Positions 52,450-59,866 of a stretch of 64,000 nt of DNA are shown here, piece after piece. Source of the DNA: Xanthomonas sp. SI (GTDB lineage: Bacteria > Pseudomonadota > Gammaproteobacteria > Xanthomonadales > Xanthomonadaceae); NCBI RefSeq assembly GCF_014236855.1, contig NZ_CP051261.1, positions 992,001-1,056,000 of the forward strand. Direction: 5' to 3'. A model generated the notes under the pieces. That model was not told the DNA's origin. It ran no database searches and saw nothing but the letters and a program-made list of their open reading frames with translations. The stretch's first letter is position 1. Each line of letters opens with the position of its first letter. The translations under genes were made by a program, and so were the position numbers.

Positions 52450-52568
52450 ACCGGGCCGAGTATGCGCCCGGGTCCTGCCCATCGCCAGCGTTGGGCGCCT
52501 ACGCTGTCTTGGCGCCGCGTTCAGTCGGCGCGTGGCAGCGTTGCGCATCGCTTCCAAGGAGCAAGCCC

Positions 52569-53108
52569 ATGCAATCGACCATCCCGGCGCGGCTGCGCGC
52601 ACTCGCTTCGACCCTGGCCCTGGGCCTGTGCGCCTGCGCGCCGCTGGCGGCGCTGGCCGCCGATCCGGTCCCGGAGCTGCAGCGCCAGCCCGGTACCGCG
52701 CAGGCGGTGGGCGTGGTGCATACGATCCGGCAGATCCCCGAAGCCTGTGTGCGCTTCGAAGGCGTCTACACCGGCGATGCGGCGCAGCCCTACAAGTTTT
52801 CCGCGGTGCGCAGCAGCCCCACCTGCCAGCCGCGCGCCAAGCTGGTGGAGTTCGACCAGGCCAAGCCCAGCGAAGCGACCGGGTGGAAGTTCAACGATGT
52901 GATCCGCGTGCCTAGCGCCGCCTGTCCGTCGCAGCAGGCGGTGGTGCGGGTGTGGCGCAAGCCGGTGGCGACAAAGGCGGATCTCGACGGCCAGGGCCAG
53001 TCGCGGATTTATTTGGAAGAGGCGAAGAAGCAGGCGGCAGCCGGCGCGATCGCGCAGGTGCCGCAGTTCGCCGCGCAGATGACGCTGGAAGGCAAGGCTT
53101 GCCGCTGA
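52569..53108 (+). CDS. Small secreted protein, unknown function
   Basis: A 179-residue protein with AAGGAG before the start and a signal peptide ([24 protein letters not shown]). The mature part contains [34 protein letters not shown], and two more Cys residues (AACPSQQ, GKACR). No family is recognised; the composition fits a soluble periplasmic or outer-surface protein. Start chosen by ribosome site and signal peptide; the upstream open frame lacks both. Confidence 0.72.
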   Translation: MQSTIPARLRALASTLALGLCACAPLAALAADPVPELQRQPGTAQAVGVVHTIRQIPEACVRFEGVYTGDAAQPYKFSAVRSSPTCQPRAKLVEFDQAKPSEATGWKFNDVIRVPSAACPSQQAVVRVWRKPVATKADLDGQGQSRIYLEEAKKQAAAGAIAQVPQFAAQMTLEGKACR

Positions 53109-53404
53109 GCCGGTGCGCGTAAGCGCATTCCTTGTGGAATGCAGCCGCTGCGCGACTGCTCGCGCAGCGTCGCCGATGCGTTGCATGGACATCTGGCGGC
53201 CGGGCACGTTTCCTGTCTGACGCGATGCGCTTGCATGCTCGCGCCGTTCGCCGTTCGCCGTTCGCCATCCGCGCTCAGCCCGGCCAGCGGCTGCCTGAAA
53301 TGCATTTTTTCTCAGCCGCGAACGCGCGTTGCCGTGCGCCGCCGCCAGTTTTTAATCGAACGTATAGGCCACGCGAACCTGCTCAGCGTTATCGCGCTAG
53401 CTAG
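53109..53404. other. Intergenic region
   Basis: About 300 bases without a gene. Starts with a 7-bp hairpin GCATTCC-TTGT-GGAATGC (53125-53142) and contains a short direct repeat CGTTCGC three times (about 53248-53268). Confidence 0.45.
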
Positions 53405-53620
53405 CTACAGTCCTGCCCGCCGTCGGCGCAGCCATTCGTCGGCAACGTCGCCCATGTTCTTGGGCGCGCCGTCCTTGATCCACGCCATGAAGGCGCGATC
53501 GAACTTGAATCCGGCTCCGCACGCACCGGCCAGGAACCGGCGCACTGCCTGCGTATTGCGGTAGGTCTCGTCCACCGGCGTTGTGCGGGTGATCGGACCG
53601 TTGTGCCAATCGACGTCCAT
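53405..53620 (-). CDS. DUF6434-like small protein
   Basis: A 71-residue protein, DVDWHNGPITRTTPVDETYRNTQAVRRFLAG..FKFDRAFMAWIKDG..KNMGDVADEW. This pattern matches the small DUF6434 family, found alone or fused to SAP domains; function unknown. It begins the accessory-looking stretch before pfp. Confidence 0.75.
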   Translation of the reverse strand: MDVDWHNGPITRTTPVDETYRNTQAVRRFLAGACGAGFKFDRAFMAWIKDGAPKNMGDVADEWLRRRRAGL

Positions 53621-53761
53621 TCTGGTTCCTTGTCGCCGGTTTGCAGGGCGGATGCCGGTTGGCGTGCGCTAGCGTAACCGCATCCCTCGCCGTGAATCCG
53701 CCGCACCTGTGCGCCTGGACAAAAATTCTCCAATGCGGGAAGCGCGTTCTCGCCAGGCGCT

Positions 53762-54301
53762 TCAGGAAATCGAGGACGCCGGACGCGGTTTCCGGAAGCT
53801 CAGCCACAGGCCGGAAAGCAGGAAGTAGAGGCCGCCGAAGCCAGCGTAGGGCGCGAGCTGGGCGAGTGTGGGCGCGGTGCCGAACGACTGGACGACGAAG
53901 AACACGCCGGCGAGCGCCGATTGGGCGCCACTGATCATCATGAAGACCTGGCCGCCGAGCTTGCGGCGGCGGATGCCGACGGCGAGCTGGAACAGTCCCG
54001 CGAGCAACGCCCATGCGCCGAAGACCAGGACACCGCCCGCGTTGCCATGCAGCGCGAATGCGACTGCCATGGCGACGGCAGTGACGGCACTGACCAGCGC
54101 GTTGAACGTCTGCCCCGGGTTGGCACGGAGTCCGCCGCTGCGCCGCGCATCCATAACGTTTGCGAGCGCGTCCCAGGCCGGGTAAAGCACCATGAGTGTT
54201 CCGGCGAGCGCCGCGGATCCCGGCGAGGAAAGCAGGACCGCGGCGATCCAGGCGAAGGCGACGCCGGCGCGCAGGAGGTAGAAATTGCGAAGTGCGTTCA
54301 T
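53762..54301 (-). CDS. DUF308/HdeD-like small membrane protein
   Basis: A 179-residue inner-membrane protein with six hydrophobic segments (FAWIAAVLLSSPGSAALAGTLMVLYPAWDALANV, LVSAVTAVAMAVAFAL, VLVFGAWALLAGLFQLAVGI, MMISGAQSALAGVFFVV, FGGLYFLLSGLWLSF) and the internal GAWALLAGLFQLAVGIRRR motif of DUF308/HdeD proteins. It is divergent from tetR, and an operator lies over its promoter, so its expression is probably switched on by the TetR ligand. Function unknown; HdeD itself is an acid-stress protein. Confidence 0.75.
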   Translation of the reverse strand: MNALRNFYLLRAGVAFAWIAAVLLSSPGSAALAGTLMVLYPAWDALANVMDARRSGGLRANPGQTFNALVSAVTAVAMAVAFALHGNAGGVLVFGAWALLAGLFQLAVGIRRRKLGGQVFMMISGAQSALAGVFFVVQSFGTAPTLAQLAPYAGFGGLYFLLSGLWLSFRKPRPASSIS

Positions 54302-54326
54302 GGGGACATCCTCGGAAAGAGGATTC

Positions 54327-54355
54327 AACCTACTAGTTGGTAGGTAAATAGTCAA
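54327..54355 (-). promoter_or_regulatory. Promoter of the DUF308 gene
   Basis: On the minus strand TTGACT (54350-54355), 17-base spacer, TAGGTT (54327-54332). The first TetR operator covers its -10 and spacer. Confidence 0.6.
54328..54345. promoter_or_regulatory. TetR operator 1
   Basis: ACCTACTAGTTGGTAGGT, an 18-bp near-perfect palindrome (outer six bases fully inverted) within the DUF308 promoter. A second copy of the half-sites is found at 54413. Confidence 0.8.
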
Positions 54356-54412
54356 TGCGCTCGTGAGGCTGCTTGATTTAGGGCTGTACAGGACTGGATG
54401 GATCGAGTGGCT

Positions 54413-54430
54413 ACCTACTAAGTGGTAGAA
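54413..54430. promoter_or_regulatory. TetR operator 2
   Basis: ACCTACTAAGTGGTAGAA, the same pattern as operator 1 with 14 of 18 bases equal. It overlaps the -10 TAGAAT (54426-54431) and ends seven bases before the tetR ATG, so autorepression is expected. Confidence 0.78.
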
Positions 54431-54437
54431 TCCAGCC

Positions 54438-55013
54438 ATGACGACGCAGCAGAAACTCATCGATTCGGCCCGTTACCTGATCCAGGCCCGGGGCTACAAC
54501 GGCTTCAGCTATGCCGACGTCGCCGAACAGGTGCAGGTGCGCAAGGCGAGCATCCACCACCACTTTCCTGCCAAGGCCGATCTGGCGCGGGCGGTCGTGG
54601 AGGAATCCCGCGGCCTGATCGTTGCGCAGACCCGCATGCTGGAGAGCGGCGCCTTCGATCCCGAGCAGCAACTCGGCTTCTATACCGGCTACTGGGAACG
54701 GTGCATCGCCGACGCGTCCGCGCCTTTTTGCGTCGCCGGCATGCTCGCCAGCGAATTGCCCACCTTGCCCGACGATCTGGCCGAGCATGTGCGCGCGCAT
54801 TTCCGCGACCTGTCGAACTGGCTGGAAATCGTGCTGACCAAGGGCGCGCAACTGGGCCGGTTCCAACTGCAAGGCTCCGCCCGCCTGGAGGCGGAAGCGT
54901 TCATGTCGATCGTGTACGGCGCGATGCTCACCGCGCGCGCCTATGGTGAACCGAAGGTGTTCGCGGAGATCGTCCAAAGTGGGCTGAAGAAGCTTCTGCG
55001 CCCGCCAGGATGA
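54438..55013 (+). CDS. TetR family transcriptional regulator (divergent from DUF308 gene)
   Basis: A 191-residue repressor. HTH in LIDSARYLIQARGYNGFSYADVAEQVQVRKASIHHHFPAKADL (residues 7-49); the C-terminal part has CVAGMLASELPTLPDDLAEHVRAHF, like the TetR_C_16/YcdC-type helices. ATG follows a -10 element by six bases, so the mRNA may be leaderless. Two matching operators suggest it represses itself and the DUF308 gene. Ligand unknown; the conserved Cys in APFCVAG hints at electrophile sensing but is not evidence by itself. Confidence 0.88.
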   Translation: MTTQQKLIDSARYLIQARGYNGFSYADVAEQVQVRKASIHHHFPAKADLARAVVEESRGLIVAQTRMLESGAFDPEQQLGFYTGYWERCIADASAPFCVAGMLASELPTLPDDLAEHVRAHFRDLSNWLEIVLTKGAQLGRFQLQGSARLEAEAFMSIVYGAMLTARAYGEPKVFAEIVQSGLKKLLRPPG

Positions 55014-55138
55014 TCCGCTCGGCGCTCAACCGGCACCGAGCGTCGGGTGCACGATGGCGAGCATCGGAGATCAGTGCCTTGTTCTTTGGCGAAGTCCCCG
55101 GAGATAATTCCGGAATAGCCAACGGCACGGGCATCCAT

Positions 55139-56449
55139 ATGCGTTCCCAATCGATCGTCGGCGGTCTGCTCCTGATGACGGCGGCCGCCACGAGCATGGC
55201 TGGCAGGCCTTCCGCTTTGGCCGCAGCGGCGGAAGCGGATGCCGCGACGCGCGTCCAGGCCGCCAACGACCAGTCCGTCCAGGACGCTATGCATGGCCGC
55301 TATCTGGATGCCTCGTTCGGCCTGCTGGCGCATCTCGGCGTCGCCTCGGCGGGCGATATCCAGGATGCGGACGTGTTCGACCAATGGGCGCAGGTGATGT
55401 CGTGCATGACCGGCATGCCGACGTTCAATCCGGCGAAGGCGGCGGATTTCCACGTGCCCGAGGAACAGCTCGCCGACCTGCGCGCCGCGCACGGCGTTTC
55501 CGCGCTTGCGGAGATCGTGCGCCGCGCGCGCCGCACCAGCATCGTGATCCTCGACGAGAACCATCTCGATCCACGCGGCCGCGCGTTCGGGCTTGAGGTC
55601 GCGCGCGCCTTGCGCCCGCTCGGCTACACCGTGCTGGCGGCGGAGGCGTTGAAGCGCGATGCTGACGATGCGGTCTCACGCGACAAGATGGCGGCGCTCT
55701 CGAAGGACGGCTATCCACGGCAGATGAGCGGCTACTACCTGCACGATCCAGTCTTCGCCGATTTCCTGCGCCAGTCGCTCGCGCTGGGCTACCACCTGGT
55801 GTCGTACGAAACCACGCGCACGGACTACGCCGCCGATCCCGGCGAGGCCCAGGCGCAGCGGGAGCAGGACCAGGCCGACAACCTCATCCGGCGTGCGCTC
55901 GAGCAGGCTCCCACCAGCAAGATCCTGATCTATGCCGGCGAACACCATGCCGCCGAACGGCCGATCGCCGCAGAGGGCGCAAAGGTCGAGATGATGGCGC
56001 AGCGCCTCAAGCGGGCCACGGGCATCGATCCGCTGACGATCGACCAGGCGGGCCTGTCGCCGATTCCGATGAATCGGCCCGACGCCGACCTGTATGCCAT
56101 CGCCGAACCCAAGACACACGGCCGCTCCGTGGTCTTGATGCGGCACGGCAAGCCGCTGACGGTGGGCCTGCTAGCGGGTTCGGTCGATCTGCAGGTCGTG
56201 CACCCGCGCACGACGCTCGTCGCCGGGCGTCCGCAATGGCTGGTGGGCATGGGTCGCACGCCGAGTCCGATCCCGCAGGCACTGTTGCCGACGGCCGGCA
56301 CCCGCCTGGTCCAGGCCTTCGTCGCGCGCGAGGGCGACGACGCGATCGCGCTGGACCAGGTGCTGGTCGCGCCGGGAACCGCAGCTCCCGCGTTGATGCT
56401 GCCGTCGCTGCCGGTTCGCTATGCCGTGCAGGAACGCGACGCGCGCTAA
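55139..56449 (+). CDS. Secreted EreA/ChaN-superfamily-like protein
   Basis: A 436-residue exported protein with signal peptide (SIVGGLLLMTAAATSMAGRP). The core resembles the erythromycin-esterase/ChaN/TraB-type superfamily: SIVILDENHLDPRGRAFGLEVARALRPLGYTVLAAEAL (E and H near residue 145) and ILIYAGEHHAAERP near 262, placing Glu/His pairs at both ends of the barrel-like domain. Enzymatic role is unknown. ATG at 55139 was chosen for the signal peptide; its ribosome site is poor. It follows tetR by 125 bases in the same direction. It could also be a heme-binding protein; I only claim fold-level similarity. Confidence 0.55.
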   Translation: MRSQSIVGGLLLMTAAATSMAGRPSALAAAAEADAATRVQAANDQSVQDAMHGRYLDASFGLLAHLGVASAGDIQDADVFDQWAQVMSCMTGMPTFNPAKAADFHVPEEQLADLRAAHGVSALAEIVRRARRTSIVILDENHLDPRGRAFGLEVARALRPLGYTVLAAEALKRDADDAVSRDKMAALSKDGYPRQMSGYYLHDPVFADFLRQSLALGYHLVSYETTRTDYAADPGEAQAQREQDQADNLIRRALEQAPTSKILIYAGEHHAAERPIAAEGAKVEMMAQRLKRATGIDPLTIDQAGLSPIPMNRPDADLYAIAEPKTHGRSVVLMRHGKPLTVGLLAGSVDLQVVHPRTTLVAGRPQWLVGMGRTPSPIPQALLPTAGTRLVQAFVAREGDDAIALDQVLVAPGTAAPALMLPSLPVRYAVQERDAR

Positions 56450-56682
56450 GGCCTGCAACGCGATCGGCACAGCCTGGCCTAATCGCGTCGCCAGGTCCTG
56501 GGCAGTCGCGAGGCTGCGCTGCGCAGCCGCACTTGGCAGCAGGTTGGAGAACTGATGCCACTGCGTTCTTTCCGGCGCTCCTCGGCGACTTCGTGATCCT
56601 GCAGGCGGCGCGATCCCGCCGCGCAGCGCGCGCGCATCCGTTCCCGCCGATGCGCCGCCATGGCCGGCGCGCGCCGTGAGGG

Positions 56683-57939
56683 TCACCCCTCCCAGGCCGG
56701 CAGCTTCTTCTTCACCGCCACGTTCTTCAGCGTCACGTACTTGGGCAGGCCGTCGCTGCCGTAGGGCAGCGGCGCCTCGCCGCGGATCAGCGGCTGCAGG
56801 TAGCGGCGCGCCTTCTCGGTGATGCCGAACCCGTCCTTGCGCAGGAACGCCGGCGGCATCTTCTTCTCGTGGTTGGCGATCTTGCTAAGCGGCGCGGCTT
56901 CGATCTTCCAGCGGTACGGCGCATCGCTGCTGCGCACGATCACCGGCATCACCGCGTTCATGCCCTTCAGCGCGAACTGCACCGCCGCCTTGCCGGCCGC
57001 CTGCGCCTGCTCCCAGTCGGTCTTGGAGGCGATGTGGCGCGCCGAGCGCTGCAGGTAGTCGGGCAGGGTCCAGTGCACCTTGTAGCCGAGTTCGGCCTTG
57101 ACCTTGCCGGCCAAGTACGAGGCCACGCCGCCGAGCTGGCTGTGGCCGAACGCATCGGTGCCGCCGCCGGCATCGGCGACGAAGCGGCCGTCGGCGGTCT
57201 GGATGCCTTCGCTGGCCACCACCACGCACCAGCCGACCTTGTCCACCACCTTGCGCACCTGCGCCAGGAACGCGGCCTCGTCGTAGGCGCGTTCGGGGAA
57301 CAGGATGATCTGCGGCGCGTCGTCGGGCGACTGCGCGGCCAGTCCGGCCGCGGCGGCCAGCCAGCCTGCGTGGCGGCCCATCGCTTCGTAGACAAAAACC
57401 TTGGTCGAGGTCTCGGCCATCGCCGCCACGTCCAGCGCCGCTTCGCGCACCGACACCGCGGTGTACTTGGCGGCCGAGCCGAAGCCGGGGCAGGTGTCGG
57501 TGACCGCCAGGTCGTTGTCGATGGTCTTGGGCACGCCGATGCAGTGCAGCGGATAGCCGAAGGCGTCGGCCAGCTGCGACACCTTCCACGCCGTGTCGGC
57601 CGAATCGTTGCCGCCGTTGTAGAGGAAGTAGCGCACGTCGTGCGCCTGCAGCACCTGCAGCAGGCGCTCGTACTTGGCGCGGTCAGCCTCCAGCGACTTG
57701 AGCTTGTAGCGGCACGAGCCGAACGCGCCGCCGGGCGTGTGCGCCAGCGCGCGGATCGCCGCGGCCGACTCCTTGGAGGTGTCGATCAGTTCCTCGCGCA
57801 GTGCGCCGAGAATGCCGTTGCGCGCGGCCAGGACCTTGACCTTGCGCGCGCGCGCCTCGCCGATCACGGCGGCGGCGCTGGCGTTGATGACGGCGGTGAC
57901 GCCGCCGGACTGGGCATACAGCAAGGTGCCTTGGGCCAT
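56683..57939 (-). CDS. pfp: Pyrophosphate-dependent 6-phosphofructokinase
   Basis: Reversibly phosphorylates fructose 6-phosphate using PPi. 418 residues. SGGVTAVINAS at the N-terminus, GGNDSADTAWK near residue 100 and PKTIDNDLAVTDTCPGFGSAAKY near 130. The Lys in PKTIDND is the residue that marks PPi enzymes (Gly in ATP-PFK), and Asp follows GGN in place of the ATP-type Gly. Start at ATG 57939. Xanthomonas is known to have PPi-PFK instead of ATP-PFK. It is divergent from adk. Confidence 0.93.
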   Translation of the reverse strand: MAQGTLLYAQSGGVTAVINASAAAVIGEARARKVKVLAARNGILGALREELIDTSKESAAAIRALAHTPGGAFGSCRYKLKSLEADRAKYERLLQVLQAHDVRYFLYNGGNDSADTAWKVSQLADAFGYPLHCIGVPKTIDNDLAVTDTCPGFGSAAKYTAVSVREAALDVAAMAETSTKVFVYEAMGRHAGWLAAAAGLAAQSPDDAPQIILFPERAYDEAAFLAQVRKVVDKVGWCVVVASEGIQTADGRFVADAGGGTDAFGHSQLGGVASYLAGKVKAELGYKVHWTLPDYLQRSARHIASKTDWEQAQAAGKAAVQFALKGMNAVMPVIVRSSDAPYRWKIEAAPLSKIANHEKKMPPAFLRKDGFGITEKARRYLQPLIRGEAPLPYGSDGLPKYVTLKNVAVKKKLPAWEG

Positions 57940-58084
57940 GGTCGGGACTCGCTCCTGGGGTGGGGACATTGCCGGGACATTGCCCGGATGCGTTAAGCTG
58001 GGGGCCTTGCGGTACAGCGCAGGCGTGGCCCCCGAGTCTAACGCCGCCGGCCGCGCACGGTAATTTCCTCGAGGAGTCAGGTTG

Positions 58085-58648
58085 ATGCGATTGGTTCTGT
58101 TGGGACCGCCCGGATCGGGCAAGGGCACGCAGGCGAGCCGCCTGAAGGACAAGCTGCAGATCCCGCACATTTCCACCGGCGATCTGCTGCGTGCCGAAGT
58201 CGCCGCCGGCACCCCGCTGGGCGTGCAGGCCAAGGAAGTGATGGCGCGCGGCGACCTGGTTTCCGACGATATCCTGCTCGGCATGCTCGAATCGCGCCTC
58301 GGCCGCGACGACGTCGCCAACGGTTTCATCCTCGATGGCTATCCGCGTAACCTGGCGCAGGCCTCGGCGCTGGACGAACTGCTGGCCAAGATCGGCCAGC
58401 CGCTGGACGCGGTGGTGCAGCTGGACGTGGCCACCGAACTGCTGGTCGAGCGCATCGCCGGCCGCGCCAAGGCCGAAGGCCGCGAAGACGACAACCCCGA
58501 ATCGGTGCGCAAGCGCCTGCAGGTGTACAACGATTCGACCGCGCCGGTGATCGGTTTCTACGACAAGCGCGGCACCCTGGCGCGCGTGGACGGCGTCGGC
58601 TCGCTGGACGAAGTGCTGGCGCGCATCCTGGCGTCGATCGGCCGCTGA
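58085..58648 (+). CDS. adk: Adenylate kinase, short form
   Basis: Interconverts ATP, AMP and ADP. 187 residues: P-loop GPPGSGKGTQ (residues 7-16), STGDLLRAEV, DGYPRNLAQA near residue 85, and a short LID (GRAKAEGREDDNPESVRKR) without zinc cysteines, the typical short ADK of xanthomonads. GAGGAG precedes the start. It is divergent from pfp; both keep the nucleotide/pyrophosphate balance. Confidence 0.97.
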   Translation: MRLVLLGPPGSGKGTQASRLKDKLQIPHISTGDLLRAEVAAGTPLGVQAKEVMARGDLVSDDILLGMLESRLGRDDVANGFILDGYPRNLAQASALDELLAKIGQPLDAVVQLDVATELLVERIAGRAKAEGREDDNPESVRKRLQVYNDSTAPVIGFYDKRGTLARVDGVGSLDEVLARILASIGR

Positions 58649-58764
58649 GACGGCCCTGCGACGAGCGGCCGCCTCGCTGCGGCGCTCGACGCGACCCATG
58701 GGGCTGACGGTCTCGCCTCATCCGCTGCGCTTCTTCGCAGGCCTGAGTCCGTCGCGCTCGCTTC

Positions 58765-59376
58765 ACCGTAGGAGGGGCTTCAGCCCCGACGGTTTCCGAA
58801 GTCCCGAGGGACTTGCAGCCTGTTCGCTGGGTGCACTGTGGGAGGGACTTCAGTCCCGACGCATCGCGCCGCCGGAAAGTGCGCCGCTTCGCTCGTCGCG
58901 GCTGAAGCCGCTCCTACAGGGACTTGCGGCAAGCTAACTGGGTGCGCTGTGGGAGGGACTTCAGTCCCGACGCATTGCGCTGCCGGAAAGCACGCCGCTT
59001 CGCTCGTCGCGGCTGAAGCCACTCCTACAGAGACTTGCGGCAAGCTGACTGGGTGCGCTGTGGGAGGGACTTCAGTCCCGACGCAATTGCGCCGCCGGAA
59101 AGTGCGCTGCTTCGCTAGTCGGGGCTGAAGCCGCTCCTGCAGGGACTTGCGGCAAGCTAACTGGGTGCACTGTGGAGGTGGCTTCAGTCCCGACGCATCG
59201 CGCCGGCGGAAAGCACGCCGCTTCGCTCATCGCGGTTGAAGCCGCTCCTACAGAGACTTGCGGCAAGCTGACTGGGTGCGCTGTAGGAGGGGCTTCAGCC
59301 CCGACAGGCTGTGTCCGAAGTCTGCACCTCACACTTCGCTTGTCGCGGTCGAAACCGCTCCTGCACGGGATAGGAC
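58765..59376. repeat. Tandem array of about 111-bp palindromic repeat units
   Basis: Copies of the TGTGGGAGGGACTTCAGTCC arm begin at 58838, 58948, 59059, 59171 and 59282 (spacing 110-112), with a flanking half unit at 58768. Each unit carries one arm as GTGGGAGGGACTTCAGTCCC and the inverse arm as GTCGCGGCTGAAGCCGCTCC about 50 bases on, separated by GCGCCGCCGGAAAGTGCGCC-type spacer and followed by GACTTGCGGCAAGCT. Four complete units are nearly identical. The array fills the gap between adk and mpl. Any frames through it are repeat-encoded and not genes. Confidence 0.9.
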
Positions 59377-59866
59377 GTAAGGCTCGCGTGTACGGGGTGC
59401 GCGCAGGGTTCAAGCCCGCCAGGCGTCGACCTAACTCCGGCTGCCGCGCGTCCGCGCCACGTGGTTGGCGAACCGCGTTCTGCGCAAGAATCCAATCGCA
59501 TCCGCTGCCAGCAGTGGCCAAGGCCAAATCCATGCCTCCCGCCACGCGTGGACGCGGGCGGGAGGCCGGAACCGTTAGGTGCCAGCGAACGGGCTTGCTC
59601 AGAGCCCCACAACATGAGCTCCCTTGGGGATGGCCTCTTGGGGAGTAGGACCGTAGGGGGTTGCGGCTGGCTCGTTCATTTTCGATGTTGGCTCCCGACT
59701 TGCCTATCGGGAACTTTCTTCAGGGGGTGTGGGGGATTTCCTACTTGACGTCGTCGCCGTTTCGAGGAAAGAGCTGGGCAGCTTGCCCCTCGATGGCGCC
59801 GCACCGCGGGCCGGCAGCCGCGTCGTGCCGGTTTGCGCGCGTCGGGGGATCGGCGACAATCGCGGC
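59377..59866. other. Intergenic region after the repeat array
   Basis: About 490 bases between the array and mpl. No protein gene supported. It contains several hairpins, described as a possible RNA at 59534-59720. Confidence 0.4.
59534..59720 (+). ncRNA. Possible structured RNA upstream of mpl
   Basis: A string of stems: GCCTCCCGCC (59534-59543) with GGCGGGAGGC (59557-59566), 10 bp; GGGCT-AGCCC around TTGCTCAG (about 59591-59607); CTCCC with GGGGAG (about 59619-59645); and TCCCGA with TCGGGA (59693-59712) followed by ACTTTCTT, terminator-like. The TGGGGATGG / TTGGGGAG pattern suggests a folded RNA, but I cannot match it to a known family. Confidence 0.28.

Noticed and set aside
58838..59128. 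An open frame with repeated VGGTSVPTH units across the repeat array.
   Set aside because: It is simply the translation of the DNA repeat; no start context and no independent protein features.
58765..59376. Regularly spaced repeats that could look like a CRISPR array.
   Set aside because: The units are 111 bp, palindromic throughout, and spacers are themselves repeated; no cas genes. It is a tandem palindromic repeat.
59404..59430. A tRNA-like T arm (CAGGGTTCAAGCCCGCC).
   Set aside because: Only two of five T-stem pairs form, and no D arm, anticodon arm or acceptor stem is found at the right distances.
59632..59660. GGGGAGTAGG resembling the start of the yybP-ykoY manganese riboswitch.
   Set aside because: The other conserved parts of that aptamer are not seen and the downstream gene (mpl) does not fit; kept only as an unclassified structured region.
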